DNA of 64,000 nucleotides from Dokdonia sp. PRO95 (GTDB lineage Bacteria > Bacteroidota > Bacteroidia > Flavobacteriales > Flavobacteriaceae): the NCBI RefSeq assembly GCF_000355805.1, contig NZ_CM001837.1:1251408-1315407 (forward strand), given 5' to 3'. Shown here in pieces: positions 26,312 to 35,635 of the stretch. Both the position numbers and the translations under genes were made by a program. The first letter of the stretch is position 1; each line of letters starts with the position of its first letter. Under the pieces are notes generated by a model. The model saw only the letters and a program-made list of their open reading frames with translations. It was not told the origin of the DNA and made no database searches.

Positions 26312-26812
26312 ATGGAACAATTATTAGAGAATTTTTCACTTGACCTGTTTGTAAAACAAACAATCCTTTTTTTATTGATCATATTTTTGATGGTAAAATT
26401 TGCTTGGAAGCCTATTATGAATGCTCTTAACGAGCGTGAAGAAGGTATTCAAGGAGCTCTAGATGCTGCTAAAAAAGCAAAGCTAGATATGCAAAACCTT
26501 CAAGCTGATAACGAGAAGCTTTTAAAAGAAGCACGTGCTGAGCGTGAGTCTATGCTTAAAGAAGCTCGTGAGATGAAGACAAAAATGATTGATGATGCCA
26601 AGGCGGAGGCTAAGGTGGAAGCAGATAAAATGGTGTCACAAGCACAAGCAGCAATTGAGGCAGAGCGCAAAAGTGCTATCGCAGATCTTAAAGGTCAAGT
26701 TGCAGCACTTTCTGTAGAAATTGCAGAGAAGGTTGTTAAGAGTGAACTTACAAATAAAGGAAAGCAACTAGAACTCGTAGATGAGATGCTAGGTAATGCA
26801 ACTTTAAACTAA
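26312..26812 (+). CDS. atpF: ATP synthase F0 subunit B
   Basis: A 166-residue subunit b: an N-terminal membrane helix (about 12-33, ILFLLIIFLMVKFAWKPI) and a long charged coiled coil forming the stator stalk. I start at the ATG at 26312 (MEQLLENFSLDLF) because the alternative TTG at 26255 would begin inside the hairpin stem and add a non-conserved leader. GMXXI-type NERE segment follows the helix as usual. Confidence 0.95.
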   Translation: MEQLLENFSLDLFVKQTILFLLIIFLMVKFAWKPIMNALNEREEGIQGALDAAKKAKLDMQNLQADNEKLLKEARAERESMLKEAREMKTKMIDDAKAEAKVEADKMVSQAQAAIEAERKSAIADLKGQVAALSVEIAEKVVKSELTNKGKQLELVDEMLGNATLN

Positions 26813-26834
26813 TAGAATTTAAGCCGCCATCACT

Positions 26835-27371
26835 ATGAGTAGAGCAGCAATAAGATATGCAAAAGCAGTACTAGATCTGTCAAAAGATAATGGTACTATT
26901 GAGGCAGTTTTAAATGATATGAAATCTGTTACAGCAACGCTAGAGGAAAGTAAAGGTCTTCGCAATGCTCTTAACAGCCCAATTATCAAGGCAGATGATA
27001 AGCGTGCCGTATTAAGACAAGTATTTACAGATGGAACAAAGGAGACTCTTGGTCTTATAGATGTTCTTGTTGATAATAAAAGAGCTGACTTGTTAGGAGG
27101 CGTAGCACAAAGTTTTATTACAGAATATAATAAAGCGAATAAGATAGAGGCTGCAACGGTAACAACAGCAATAGCGTTAACACCAGAGCTAGAGACTAAA
27201 GTGCTAGCAAAAGTGACTGAGCTTACTGGAAGTACGAATGTTACTTTAACTAATGTGATTGATGAGAGCATTATAGGTGGTTTTGTGCTACGTGTAGGTG
27301 ATACGCAGTACAATGCTAGTATCGCTAGCCAGTTAAGTAAATTAAAAAGAGAATTTAGTAACAGTTTATAA
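26835..27371 (+). CDS. atpH: ATP synthase F1 subunit delta
   Basis: A 178-residue delta subunit (OSCP), linking the F1 head to the b stalk. SRAAIRYAKAVLDLSKDNG opens the helical N-domain. ESIIGGFVLRVGDTQYNASIASQLSKLKREF closes the protein and is the family's best signature. It starts 22 bases after atpF. Confidence 0.96.
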   Translation: MSRAAIRYAKAVLDLSKDNGTIEAVLNDMKSVTATLEESKGLRNALNSPIIKADDKRAVLRQVFTDGTKETLGLIDVLVDNKRADLLGGVAQSFITEYNKANKIEAATVTTAIALTPELETKVLAKVTELTGSTNVTLTNVIDESIIGGFVLRVGDTQYNASIASQLSKLKREFSNSL

Positions 27372-27400
27372 ATAAACGGCTCATCGTGAGGTGAGAAAAA

Positions 27401-27413
27401 TTTCGCGAAAGCG
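27401..27413. repeat. Dispersed palindrome, intergenic, in atpH-atpA spacer
   Basis: TTTCGCGAAAGCG, core plus right arm, in the 62-base spacer between atpH and atpA, within the operon. Confidence 0.85.
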
Positions 27414-27433
27414 AACTTATAAATTTAGATCAA

Positions 27434-29011
27434 ATGGCAGAAGTTAAACCAGCAGAAGTTTCGGCAATTTTAAAGAAACAACTTTCAGGTTTTGAAGCAA
27501 CAGCTTCCCTTGACGAAGTAGGAACAGTACTAACTGTGGGTGATGGTATCGCTCGTATTTACGGACTTGCAAACGCACAATATGGTGAGCTTGTAGAGTT
27601 TGAAAGCGGTCTTGAGGCAATTGTTCTTAACCTTGAAGAAGATAACGTAGGGGTTGTACTCTTAGGTACTTCTTCATCTATTAAAGAAGGTGATACCGTA
27701 AAACGTACACAACGTATCGCATCTATCCAGGTAGGTGAGGGTATTACTGGACGTGTGGTAAACACGTTAGGTCTTCCTATTGATGGAAAGGGACCTATCG
27801 CTGGAGAAACTTATGAGATGCCACTTGAGCGTAAAGCGCCTGGTGTTGTTTTTCGTGAGCCAGTAACAGAGCCATTACAAACAGGTATTAAGGCAATTGA
27901 TGCTATGATACCAGTAGGTAGAGGGCAGCGTGAGCTTGTAATTGGTGACCGTCAGACAGGTAAGTCTACTGTTTGTATTGACACTATCCTTAACCAAAAA
28001 GAATTTTACGATGCTGGTGAGCCAGTACACTGTATATATGTAGCTATTGGACAGAAAGCTTCTACTGTTGCACTTATTGCACAGGTACTAGAAGATGCTG
28101 GAGCAATGGCATACACAACTATCGTAGCGGCAAATGCATCAGATCCTGCAGCAATGCAAGTATATGCACCATTTGCTGGAGCTGCAATTGGAGAGTACTT
28201 TAGAGATACAGGTCGTCCTGCATTAATCATTTATGATGATTTATCTAAGCAAGCAGTTGCATACCGTGAGGTATCACTTCTTCTTCGTCGTCCACCGGGA
28301 CGTGAGGCATACCCTGGAGATGTATTCTTCTTACACTCTAGATTACTTGAGCGTGCTGCAAAGGTGATTAATGATGATGCTATTGCAAAAACAATGAATG
28401 ATCTTCCAGATAGTCTTAAGCCTATCGTAAAAGGAGGAGGATCACTTACTGCACTTCCTATTATTGAGACACAAGCAGGTGACGTATCTGCTTATATCCC
28501 TACAAACGTAATTTCTATTACAGACGGGCAAATCTTCTTAGATGGAGATTTATTTAACTCTGGTGTACGTCCAGCTATTAACGTAGGTATCTCGGTATCA
28601 CGTGTAGGAGGTAACGCGCAGATTAAGTCAATGAAGAAAGTATCTGGTACACTTAAGCTGGATCAAGCAGCTTTCCGTGAACTAGAAGCGTTTGCAAAGT
28701 TTGGATCAGATTTAGATGCTGCTACCCTTAACGTAATCGAAAAAGGAAAGCGTAACGTAGAGATACTTAAGCAAGCAGAAAATACGCCATTTACAGTAGA
28801 GGATCAGATTGCAATTATTTATGCAGGATCTAAAAACTTATTACGTGACGTGCCTGTAAACAGAGTTAAAGAATTTGAAGCAGAATATATCGAGTTCTTA
28901 AACGCAAAGCACAGAGGTATCCTTGATACACTTAAGTCTGGAAAGCTTACAGATGAAGTTACAGATACACTTGTAGCAGTAGCAAAAGACCTATCTGCTA
29001 ACTATAACTAG
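27434..29011 (+). CDS. atpA: ATP synthase F1 subunit alpha
   Basis: A 525-residue alpha subunit of normal length. The N-terminal beta-barrel has [30 protein letters not shown] is the non-catalytic Walker [15 protein letters not shown] near 376-389 is the ATP synthase alpha/beta signature, with the conserved Arg. The beta subunit gene is absent from this window, as in other Bacteroidota where atpD/atpC sit elsewhere. Confidence 0.98.
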   Translation: MAEVKPAEVSAILKKQLSGFEATASLDEVGTVLTVGDGIARIYGLANAQYGELVEFESGLEAIVLNLEEDNVGVVLLGTSSSIKEGDTVKRTQRIASIQVGEGITGRVVNTLGLPIDGKGPIAGETYEMPLERKAPGVVFREPVTEPLQTGIKAIDAMIPVGRGQRELVIGDRQTGKSTVCIDTILNQKEFYDAGEPVHCIYVAIGQKASTVALIAQVLEDAGAMAYTTIVAANASDPAAMQVYAPFAGAAIGEYFRDTGRPALIIYDDLSKQAVAYREVSLLLRRPPGREAYPGDVFFLHSRLLERAAKVINDDAIAKTMNDLPDSLKPIVKGGGSLTALPIIETQAGDVSAYIPTNVISITDGQIFLDGDLFNSGVRPAINVGISVSRVGGNAQIKSMKKVSGTLKLDQAAFRELEAFAKFGSDLDAATLNVIEKGKRNVEILKQAENTPFTVEDQIAIIYAGSKNLLRDVPVNRVKEFEAEYIEFLNAKHRGILDTLKSGKLTDEVTDTLVAVAKDLSANYN

Positions 29012-29019
29012 TAGAATTT

Positions 29020-29032
29020 CGCTTTGGCGAAA
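29020..29032. repeat. Dispersed palindrome, one mismatch, in atpA-atpG spacer
   Basis: CGCTTTGGCGAAA differs from the motif by one base at the centre. It lies eight bases after the atpA stop. Confidence 0.55.
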
Positions 29033-29047
29033 AATATAATTCAACAA

Positions 29048-29065
29048 CTCCCGCGCAAGCGGGAG
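29048..29065 (+). other. GC-rich hairpin with GCAA tetraloop in atpA-atpG spacer
   Basis: CTCCCGC (29048-29054), loop GCAA, GCGGGAG (29059-29065): a perfect 7-bp stem with a GNRA loop. No T-tract follows, so it may stabilise or process the operon mRNA between atpA and atpG rather than terminate it. Confidence 0.6.
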
Positions 29066-29132
29066 ACTTGTCAAAATTAAAGACAAATCGTGCCTAGCAA
29101 GTCTTACTTGTAAACACGGGAATTTATACAAG

Positions 29133-29996
29133 ATGGCAAACTTAAAGGAAATAAGAAACAGAATTTCATCAGTATCTTCTACGATGCAGATTACCAGTGC
29201 TATGAAAATGGTATCTGCTGCAAAGTTGAAGAAAGCACAAGATGCAATTACAGCAATGCGCCCATATTCTGATAAGCTTACTGAGCTTTTACAGAACTTA
29301 AGTGCAACGCTAGAAGGAGATTCTGGAAGCAAACTCGCAGAAGATCGTGAGATTAATAAGGTACTTATTGTAGCTATTTCATCAAACAGAGGTCTTGCAG
29401 GAGCTTTTAATACAAATATTATTAAAGGTGTAAATGCACGTGTTGCTGCAAAGTATGCTGGCAAAGAAGTGCACCTAGTAACCTTAGGTAAAAAAGCAGA
29501 TGCTATACTTGGTAAGACTTTTAAGGTAATCGAAAATAATAATGATATTTACGATGATCTTACTTTTGATAACGTATCAGCTATTGCAGAAGATTTAATG
29601 GCTCGTTTTGAAGCTGGTGAATATGACCGTATAGACATCATTTACAACAAGTTTAAAAATGCAGCAACGCAAATTGTTACTCCTGAGCAGTTTCTACCTA
29701 TCGTAGCAACCGTACAAGAAGAAACAACTGCCACTGCAGATTATATCTTTGAGCCGTCTAAAGAAGAGATTGTAGAAGGATTAATTCCTAAAGCATTAAA
29801 GACACAGCTTTTTAAAGGTATAAGAGACTCTGTAGCATCAGAACACGGTGCACGTATGACTGCGATGCACAAAGCAACAGATAACGCAACAGAGCTTAGA
29901 GATGCACTTAAGTTGCAATATAACAAAGCACGTCAAGCGGCTATTACAAATGAGATACTCGAGATTGTAGGTGGTGCAGAAGCTTTAAATAACTAG
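29133..29996 (+). CDS. atpG: ATP synthase F1 subunit gamma
   Basis: A 287-residue gamma subunit, the central rotor shaft. MANLKEIRNRISSVSSTMQITSAMKMVSAAKL opens the N-terminal coiled coil and ARMTAMHKATDNATELRDAL with NKARQAAITNEILEIVGGAEAL closes the C-terminal one; both are diagnostic. It ends the operon, 42 bases before an intrinsic terminator. Confidence 0.97.
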   Translation: MANLKEIRNRISSVSSTMQITSAMKMVSAAKLKKAQDAITAMRPYSDKLTELLQNLSATLEGDSGSKLAEDREINKVLIVAISSNRGLAGAFNTNIIKGVNARVAAKYAGKEVHLVTLGKKADAILGKTFKVIENNNDIYDDLTFDNVSAIAEDLMARFEAGEYDRIDIIYNKFKNAATQIVTPEQFLPIVATVQEETTATADYIFEPSKEEIVEGLIPKALKTQLFKGIRDSVASEHGARMTAMHKATDNATELRDALKLQYNKARQAAITNEILEIVGGAEALNN

Positions 29997-30036
29997 TATT
30001 GATTTAAAATATCACTATTATAACTTATAGAGTAAA

Positions 30037-30063
30037 CCCCAATCGGAAACGGTTGGGTTTTTT
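30037..30063 (+). terminator. Intrinsic terminator of the atp operon
   Basis: CCCAATCG (30038-30045), tetraloop GAAA, CGGTTGGG (30050-30057) with one G-U pair, followed by six T (30058-30063). Confidence 0.85.
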
Positions 30064-30193
30064 ATTGCATATTTACTGAGGGAACACGCATATTACTTAA
30101 TAGTTATGCATAAGGATTTATTTAATTTTCTTAATAATAATCTTTACTATCTTTATGGCAAGGGTTTTGAATATTAACCCAAAACAACCAATT

Positions 30194-30724
30194 ATGAAAA
30201 TGTACAAACTACTAGCGCTTTTAAGTATAGGTTTTTCCTCTTTATTATTAACCCAATGTAAGTCTAGCGCTGTGTCAGAAGCTCAAGAAACTATGGTACT
30301 ATCTCAACCATCCTTTGCATCAAGTCCAGCATATTATAATACGTATGTGGCCGGTATGGCTCAAGCAGGCTCGGGAGTAGAGTTTTATTTAGATATAGAA
30401 GCATTAGAAGCAGATGTGGTATTAGAGAATGTTTATTTTCGCGAAAGCGTTGGAAAATTTATGCGTGGTAGTGATAATTATGTTGCTCGTTTTAGAACGG
30501 ACCAAGGTCGCAATCAAGATCTAGTGATGTCTGATAACATAGAAGATGAGGCGGTAAATACTCCTCCTGTTCAAAATGACGTATTTCCATTTAAATTATC
30601 ACCATCTGAAGCTGGTATAACGTATCGCGATAACGGAGTGCTTAAATACGCTAAAATCACAAACGTTATAAAGAAAGAAACTAAAGCCTACCCTAGTCAG
30701 AAACCACGTGGTGGTCGTAACTAG
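30194..30724 (+). CDS. Hypothetical lipoprotein
   Basis: A 176-residue lipoprotein: signal peptide with lipobox LLTQC (Cys22), then a beta-rich domain. I start at the ATG at 30194 (MKMYKLLALLS), since the frame's earlier ATG at 30155 adds 13 residues ahead of the signal peptide. The palindrome core is read in its third frame, giving YFRESVGK at about 80-87. No family recognised; the C-terminus is basic with a Gly/Arg end. Confidence 0.65.
   Translation: MKMYKLLALLSIGFSSLLLTQCKSSAVSEAQETMVLSQPSFASSPAYYNTYVAGMAQAGSGVEFYLDIEALEADVVLENVYFRESVGKFMRGSDNYVARFRTDQGRNQDLVMSDNIEDEAVNTPPVQNDVFPFKLSPSEAGITYRDNGVLKYAKITNVIKKETKAYPSQKPRGGRN
30437..30449. repeat. Dispersed palindrome, in CDS
   Basis: TTTCGCGAAAGCG in the lipoprotein gene, read as FRES, one of two copies in that frame. 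Confidence 0.85.
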
Positions 30725-30742
30725 TTGCTAGTATAATTTCTG

Positions 30743-30750
30743 TACTTTTG
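30743..30750 (+). promoter_or_regulatory. Putative -7 box TACTTTTG
   Basis: Exact TAnnTTTG match 21 bases before the flippase start codon, with a TTG at 30725-30727 a little close (15 bases) to serve as the -33 element. Confidence 0.45.
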
Positions 30751-30771
30751 GCTACTTAAATACAAAATTAT

Positions 30772-32235
30772 TTGAGTTCTCTTAAAAGCCTTTTCAAACA
30801 CACCTTTGTGTATGGTCTAGCGACGGTATTACCGCGCGTGCTTACGGCTTTACTCACACGTCTCTATACCGGATATTTACCAGATAAGGAGGCCTTTGGA
30901 GAAGTGACAATCGTATTTTCTTATGTGATGATATTCAACGTGCTTCTGACGTACGGAATGGAAACCGCTTTTTTTAGATTTTTTAATGATGATAAGTATA
31001 GTGCTAAGACGCTATCTACATCGCTCATAGCCTTACTGGTCTCTACTGTTGCATTCACAATTATAGCATTTTTGGGTATTGACACGCTATCTCAAATATC
31101 CGACGTTCCCGTTACATACTGGCGATGGGTTATCCTCATTATTGCATTTGATACACTCACCGTGATCCCTTTTGCATACATGAGAGCGCAAAAGAAGTCT
31201 GGAACATATGCACTTATAAAATTGCTCAATGTTGTTATCTCAACAGGACTCTCTGTACTTCTTTTAGTATGGCTACCTGGTTTAGATGGGGTTGCTACTT
31301 GGTTACCCTCAGACAAGATAGAGCTCGTTTTCATAGCATTTTGTTTACCAAGTATTCTCACTTTTTTAATTGTGATCAAGCCATATTTTGTAAAGTGGTC
31401 TTTTGATGCAGACTTGTGGAAAAAGATGCTTACCTATGGAGCGCCTGTATTACTGGCAGGTTTAGCTTTTACAATTAATGAATCTTTTGACAAGATTCTA
31501 TTAGAAAAGTTACTACCAGAAGACATCGCCAAAGGGGAAGTGGCTATTTATGGCGCCTGCTATAAATTATCGATTGGTATGACACTGTTTGCTACTGCAT
31601 TTAGAATTGGGATTGAACCTTTCTTTTTTAGCGAAGCAAAAAATGAAAATGCACAAGTCATGTATGCTCAGATTACAAAGGCATTTGTAGTCTTAGGCTC
31701 TATTGCATTATTTGCTTATGTGGTCCTCGTAGACGTTGTAAAAGTAATGTTACTCGATGGAGAAGAGTACTGGGAAGGCATGTACATCGTGCCACTTATT
31801 CTCGTAGCATACCTGTTTTTTGGAATTTATCAAACGCTGTCCGTTTGGTATAAAGTGACAGATAAAACTAGATATGGCGCTTATATTTCAGTTGCAGGGG
31901 CATTACTTACCATAGTGATAAATGTCTTACTCATCCCAAAAATAGGATATCTCGCCAGTGCCATTGCTACCTGTAGTGCTTATGGATTAATGATGGTCGT
32001 ATCTTATCTCATGGGACGTAAACATTTGGCAGTTCCTTATGATGTAAAAAATATACTTTTGTATCTAGTCATGAGTATTGCATTTTCTTGTCTTTTCTTC
32101 TATGGTTTTAGAGATTATTTTGGTGTTGGGAGCTTACCATTGTATCTTGTAGGAGTCGGTATGATTGTAGTGCTAATAGGCTTTATTAGCTTTCGCGAAA
32201 AAGAGCTTTTATTAAGATTGTTAAAAAGAAAATAA
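30772..32235 (+). CDS. Lipopolysaccharide/oligosaccharide flippase (Wzx/MATE-like)
   Basis: A 487-residue membrane protein with about fourteen helices of the polysaccharide-transport (MOP) superfamily. LFKHTFVYGLATVLPRVLTALLTRLYTGYLP is the characteristic first helix, and TYGAPVLLAGLAFTINESFDKILLEKLLP begins the second half. Such proteins flip lipid-linked sugars across the inner membrane. Start is TTG at 30772 after a TAnnTTTG box. The palindrome near the C-terminus reads SFREK (about 472-476). The polysaccharide cluster at 1-7400 is a possible client. Confidence 0.85.
   Translation: MSSLKSLFKHTFVYGLATVLPRVLTALLTRLYTGYLPDKEAFGEVTIVFSYVMIFNVLLTYGMETAFFRFFNDDKYSAKTLSTSLIALLVSTVAFTIIAFLGIDTLSQISDVPVTYWRWVILIIAFDTLTVIPFAYMRAQKKSGTYALIKLLNVVISTGLSVLLLVWLPGLDGVATWLPSDKIELVFIAFCLPSILTFLIVIKPYFVKWSFDADLWKKMLTYGAPVLLAGLAFTINESFDKILLEKLLPEDIAKGEVAIYGACYKLSIGMTLFATAFRIGIEPFFFSEAKNENAQVMYAQITKAFVVLGSIALFAYVVLVDVVKVMLLDGEEYWEGMYIVPLILVAYLFFGIYQTLSVWYKVTDKTRYGAYISVAGALLTIVINVLLIPKIGYLASAIATCSAYGLMMVVSYLMGRKHLAVPYDVKNILLYLVMSIAFSCLFFYGFRDYFGVGSLPLYLVGVGMIVVLIGFISFREKELLLRLLKRK
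32189..32200. repeat. Dispersed palindrome, truncated, in CDS
   Basis: GCTTTCGCGAAA near the flippase 3' end, read as SFRE. Confidence 0.8.
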
Positions 32236-32261
32236 AGTCAACTCTTAGTTTAATAAAAACA

Positions 32262-32273
32262 CCGCAGCTGCGG
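32262..32273. repeat. Short palindrome CCGCAGCTGCGG
   Basis: A perfect 12-base palindrome in the 55-base flippase-dut gap. It is unrelated to the dispersed motif; it could be an operator or a short hairpin. Confidence 0.4.
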
Positions 32274-32290
32274 AATTGAAATAGATTATA

Positions 32291-32725
32291 ATGAAGATTA
32301 AAGTCATTAATAAAAGTGCACACGCACTTCCTCACTATGAAACCATTGCTAGTGCAGGAATGGATTTACGTGCAAATATCACAGAGTCAATCACGATAGG
32401 ATCATTAGAAAGAGCCATCGTTCCTACCGGGATATTTATGGAACTTCCTATAGGTGTTGAGGCGCAAGTAAGACCACGTAGCGGACTAGCTGCCAAAAAA
32501 GGAGTCACCGTACTCAACGCTCCAGGAACCATAGATGCAGATTATAGAGGGGAAGTGGGAGTAATCCTTGTGAATCTATCTAATGAACCGTTTACTATTG
32601 AAAATGGTGAACGCATAGCACAGATGGTAATTGCAAAACATGAGCAAGGACAATGGGAAGAAGTAACAGAACTTTCAACCACAGATCGTGGTGAAGGCGG
32701 TTTTGGGAGTACTGGTGTAAAATAG
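32291..32725 (+). CDS. dut: dUTP diphosphatase
   Basis: A 144-residue trimeric dUTPase hydrolysing dUTP to dUMP and diphosphate. All five motifs are present in order: [35 protein letters not shown] and [10 protein letters not shown]. Normal length. It is in line with the flippase and a secreted protein, six bases downstream. Confidence 0.97.
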   Translation: MKIKVINKSAHALPHYETIASAGMDLRANITESITIGSLERAIVPTGIFMELPIGVEAQVRPRSGLAAKKGVTVLNAPGTIDADYRGEVGVILVNLSNEPFTIENGERIAQMVIAKHEQGQWEEVTELSTTDRGEGGFGSTGVK

Positions 32726-32731
32726 ATAACT

Positions 32732-33184
32732 ATGAAGAAATTTATAACTTTATTTATAATATTAATATCATTTAGCCTTAATGCACAGTCTAATCCTGAG
32801 CAAATTATTGAGGATTTTTTTAGTGACTATCAGTCTAAAGGTGTGGTTCAAGCCATTGACAATATTTATGCAAGTAATCCTTGGATAAATACTCAAACTG
32901 ACGCAATAATTAACTTAAAGAATAAAATGAGTGACCTCACCGAGGAATACATTGGTAAACTGCACGGTCGAGATTTAATAACTAAGAAAGAATTTTCGGA
33001 TAAATATGTGATTTATACATATTTAGTAAGATATGATAGGCAACCTGTAAGATTCACCTTTGAGTTTTACAAGCCTAAGAATGAATGGCGTATACATTCA
33101 TTTAAATATAATGGGGATGAATTTGAGTCAGAACTTGAAGAACTAACCAGATTGTACAATTTAGACTTAGAGAATAAAAACTAA
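32732..33184 (+). CDS. Hypothetical secreted protein
   Basis: A 150-residue protein with a signal peptide (MKKFITLFIILISFSLNAQS, cleavage near residue 19). The mature part mixes helix and strand with FEFYKPKNEWRIHSFKY, a pattern like NTF2-fold or DUF4783-type proteins but not assignable. It lies six bases after dut and 39 before the nucleotidyltransferase, so probably in the same operon. Confidence 0.6.
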   Translation: MKKFITLFIILISFSLNAQSNPEQIIEDFFSDYQSKGVVQAIDNIYASNPWINTQTDAIINLKNKMSDLTEEYIGKLHGRDLITKKEFSDKYVIYTYLVRYDRQPVRFTFEFYKPKNEWRIHSFKYNGDEFESELEELTRLYNLDLENKN

Positions 33185-33223
33185 GTAATCCATATAAATG
33201 GAATAAATAAAGATTTATAAAAG

Positions 33224-34243
33224 ATGAAGATAATAGTACCAATGGCCGGACTCGGCTCGAGATTAAGACCACATAGTTTAACAATACCTAAACCACTAAT
33301 TCCTGTTGCAGGAGCACCTATTGTGCATCGTTTAGTGCGTGATATTGCAAAAATTTTAAAGCAACCAGTAGACGAGATTGCTTTTATACTTGGTGATCCT
33401 ACATTTTTTGGGGATGCTGTAATTGCACAACTTGAGGAACTTGCACAAAGCCTTGGTGCAAAAGCATCTATTTATCGTCAGGGAGCGCCATTAGGAACTG
33501 GTCACGCTATTATGAGTGCAGAGCCTTCTTTAAGTGGTCCAGCAGTAATCGCATATGCAGATGCACTAATACGTGCAGATCTGGAGCTAGATCCAAAGGC
33601 AGATAGTGTAATCTGGACTAAGAAAGTGCCTAATCCAGAAGCTTACGGAGTTGTAAAACTTAATGAGAAGGATGAGATTGTAGAGCTTGTAGAGAAGCCA
33701 GAATCATTTGTATCTGATCAAGCTGTCATAGGTATATATTATTTTAAGGATGTAGCCGTTCTTAAAGAGAAGCTTCAAGAAGTGCTAGATGAAAATCTAA
33801 TGAATGGAGGTGAATACCAGATTAACGATGGTATAAAGAAAATGATGGCAGAAGGTCGTATTTTCAAAACTGGAACCGTAGATGAGTGGATGGATTGTGG
33901 TAATAAAGAGGTTGCCATAGATACTAATTCTAAGATGTTACAGTTCTTACACGATGAGAAGGAAGAGCAACTCATAGCAGACTCTGTTGTAAATGAGAAC
34001 TCAACGATTATTGAGCCTTGTTTTATAGGTAAAAACGTAGTTCTTAAAAATTGTACCATAGGTCCAGGTGTTGCGATTGGAGCTGGCACAACTATTGAAG
34101 ATAGTACCATAAGCCATAGCTTAATCCAAAAGGATAGTGTTATTAAAAACGCACAGTGGACAGAAGCCATGATAGGTAACAAAGTACAGTATAACGGGGA
34201 GCACACACGTGTAAGTCTTGGAGACTACACAGTGATGAAATAA
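33224..34243 (+). CDS. Sugar-phosphate nucleotidyltransferase
   Basis: A 339-residue enzyme: an NTP-transferase domain with VPMAGLGSRLRPHSLTIPKPLIPV (about 5-28, the G-x-G-x-R...K-P nucleotide site), DALIRADLE near 112, EKPE near 158, and a C-terminal left-handed beta-helix hexapeptide region (about 270-325). It makes an NDP-sugar from NTP and sugar 1-phosphate, feeding cell-surface glycans. Substrate (glucose- or mannose-1-phosphate) is not decidable from sequence. Confidence 0.88.
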   Translation: MKIIVPMAGLGSRLRPHSLTIPKPLIPVAGAPIVHRLVRDIAKILKQPVDEIAFILGDPTFFGDAVIAQLEELAQSLGAKASIYRQGAPLGTGHAIMSAEPSLSGPAVIAYADALIRADLELDPKADSVIWTKKVPNPEAYGVVKLNEKDEIVELVEKPESFVSDQAVIGIYYFKDVAVLKEKLQEVLDENLMNGGEYQINDGIKKMMAEGRIFKTGTVDEWMDCGNKEVAIDTNSKMLQFLHDEKEEQLIADSVVNENSTIIEPCFIGKNVVLKNCTIGPGVAIGAGTTIEDSTISHSLIQKDSVIKNAQWTEAMIGNKVQYNGEHTRVSLGDYTVMK

Positions 34244-34249
34244 TCTAAA

Positions 34250-35635
34250 GTGATGAATAAAGGAATTTACATACTCATATTAACGGTGTTTTTTACGCTT
34301 TCGCGAAAGCGTATGAACGCACAGCAACCGCAAGAGATAACACCTTTTGCAGATGAGAATGTAGATGACTTAGGTGATGTGTCAGATGCTTTTCAAACCG
34401 CTTTTTTTGAAGCTCTTAAGCAAAAGGGGATTGAAAATTATGAACGCGCCATTACCTCACTAAATAAGTGTATCGCTCTAGAACCTGAACTTGCCATATT
34501 GTTTTTTGAAAGAGGTAAAAACCAAGTCTTTCTCAAAAACTATGATGAAGCTGCTTCAGATTTTAATACGTACTTAGATATTAAACCTAATGATGTAGAT
34601 GTTTTAGAGGCGCTATATGAGGTCTACTTTCAGCAGCAGGACTATGAGTCTGCTGCCTCCACAGTAAAAAAACTTATAGGTTTTGATGTGCAGTACAAGG
34701 AAGATCTTGCGCGTATTTATACTAGCACAAAGCGATACGAAGAAGCACTTGACCTCATAGAAGAGCTCGATAATGAGATAGGTGGTGATATATATCGAGA
34801 TCGCTTGAAAAGTAAATTATACAGACTTTCTGGTAATACGAATAGACAGGTAAAGGAGATAGAAAAAAACATTGCATCAAATCCAAAGAGCGAGGCAGAG
34901 TATCTCAAACTTATATTACTGTATAGTGAGCAAGGCGACACGCAAAAGGCATACGAAACAGCACTTGAGCTGCAAAAGGTAAACCCATATGCAGACGAGG
35001 TCCACCTAGCTTTATACAAGTTTAACCTTAATGATGGGAAGATTGATGACGCAATTAGCTCTATGCAAAAGGTACTTGAGAGCACTCGAATGAGTCCGCC
35101 AGCGAAGCATCGCGTGCTTAATGATTTTGTACTCTTTGTAAATAGAAATCCCAAGTACGAGCCAGCGCTTGAGCGAGCTATTGCAATTTTTGACACCCAA
35201 GTAGCAGATGCAAATATTTATCAAGAACTAGCTACATATTATATCCAAAAAGGAAATAAAGCTAAGGCCTTACCATACCTTACTAAAGCGTTAGATAGTG
35301 AGCCAGAAAATCTCGAGCTTATAAAAAATACAAGTTTATTATTGCTAGATGCAGGTGATTTTGAAAAAGTAGAAGATGTAGTGGCAGACGGTCTTGATTT
35401 ATACCCATCGCAGCCGTTATTGTATCTTACTTATGGCGTGGCATTAAATAAACAGGGTAAGTTCAAAGCTGCTATTAATCAGTTGGAACTTGGTGTAGAC
35501 TATATTATTGAAGATTTGTTGATGGAGATGGACTTTTACAAGCAACTAGGTGATGCACATACTGGTGATGGTGATGCTGTAAAGGCAGCTCGTTATTACA
35601 GTAAGGTAAAAGAACTTAAAGCACAAGGAAATTAA
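34250..35635 (+). CDS. Tetratricopeptide-repeat protein, secreted
   Basis: A 461-residue protein of about ten TPR-like helix pairs (about 50-450), for scaffolding an envelope complex. The N-terminus is an export signal whose hydrophobic helix is followed by TLSRKR (16-21), which is entirely palindrome-encoded, then NAQQ at a plausible cleavage site. Basic residues after the hydrophobic core are unusual. It begins six bases after the nucleotidyltransferase and overlaps the DUF4292 gene by one base. Confidence 0.75.
   Translation: MMNKGIYILILTVFFTLSRKRMNAQQPQEITPFADENVDDLGDVSDAFQTAFFEALKQKGIENYERAITSLNKCIALEPELAILFFERGKNQVFLKNYDEAASDFNTYLDIKPNDVDVLEALYEVYFQQQDYESAASTVKKLIGFDVQYKEDLARIYTSTKRYEEALDLIEELDNEIGGDIYRDRLKSKLYRLSGNTNRQVKEIEKNIASNPKSEAEYLKLILLYSEQGDTQKAYETALELQKVNPYADEVHLALYKFNLNDGKIDDAISSMQKVLESTRMSPPAKHRVLNDFVLFVNRNPKYEPALERAIAIFDTQVADANIYQELATYYIQKGNKAKALPYLTKALDSEPENLELIKNTSLLLLDAGDFEKVEDVVADGLDLYPSQPLLYLTYGVALNKQGKFKAAINQLELGVDYIIEDLLMEMDFYKQLGDAHTGDGDAVKAARYYSKVKELKAQGN
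34296..34311. repeat. Dispersed palindrome, in CDS
   Basis: Perfect 16-base copy in the signal-peptide region of the TPR gene, read as TLSRKR, preceded by a T-run. Confidence 0.95.

Noticed and set aside
27434-29996. Opposite-strand open frames within atpA and atpG
   Set aside because: They are shadows of highly expressed conserved genes, with no start context or recognisable product.
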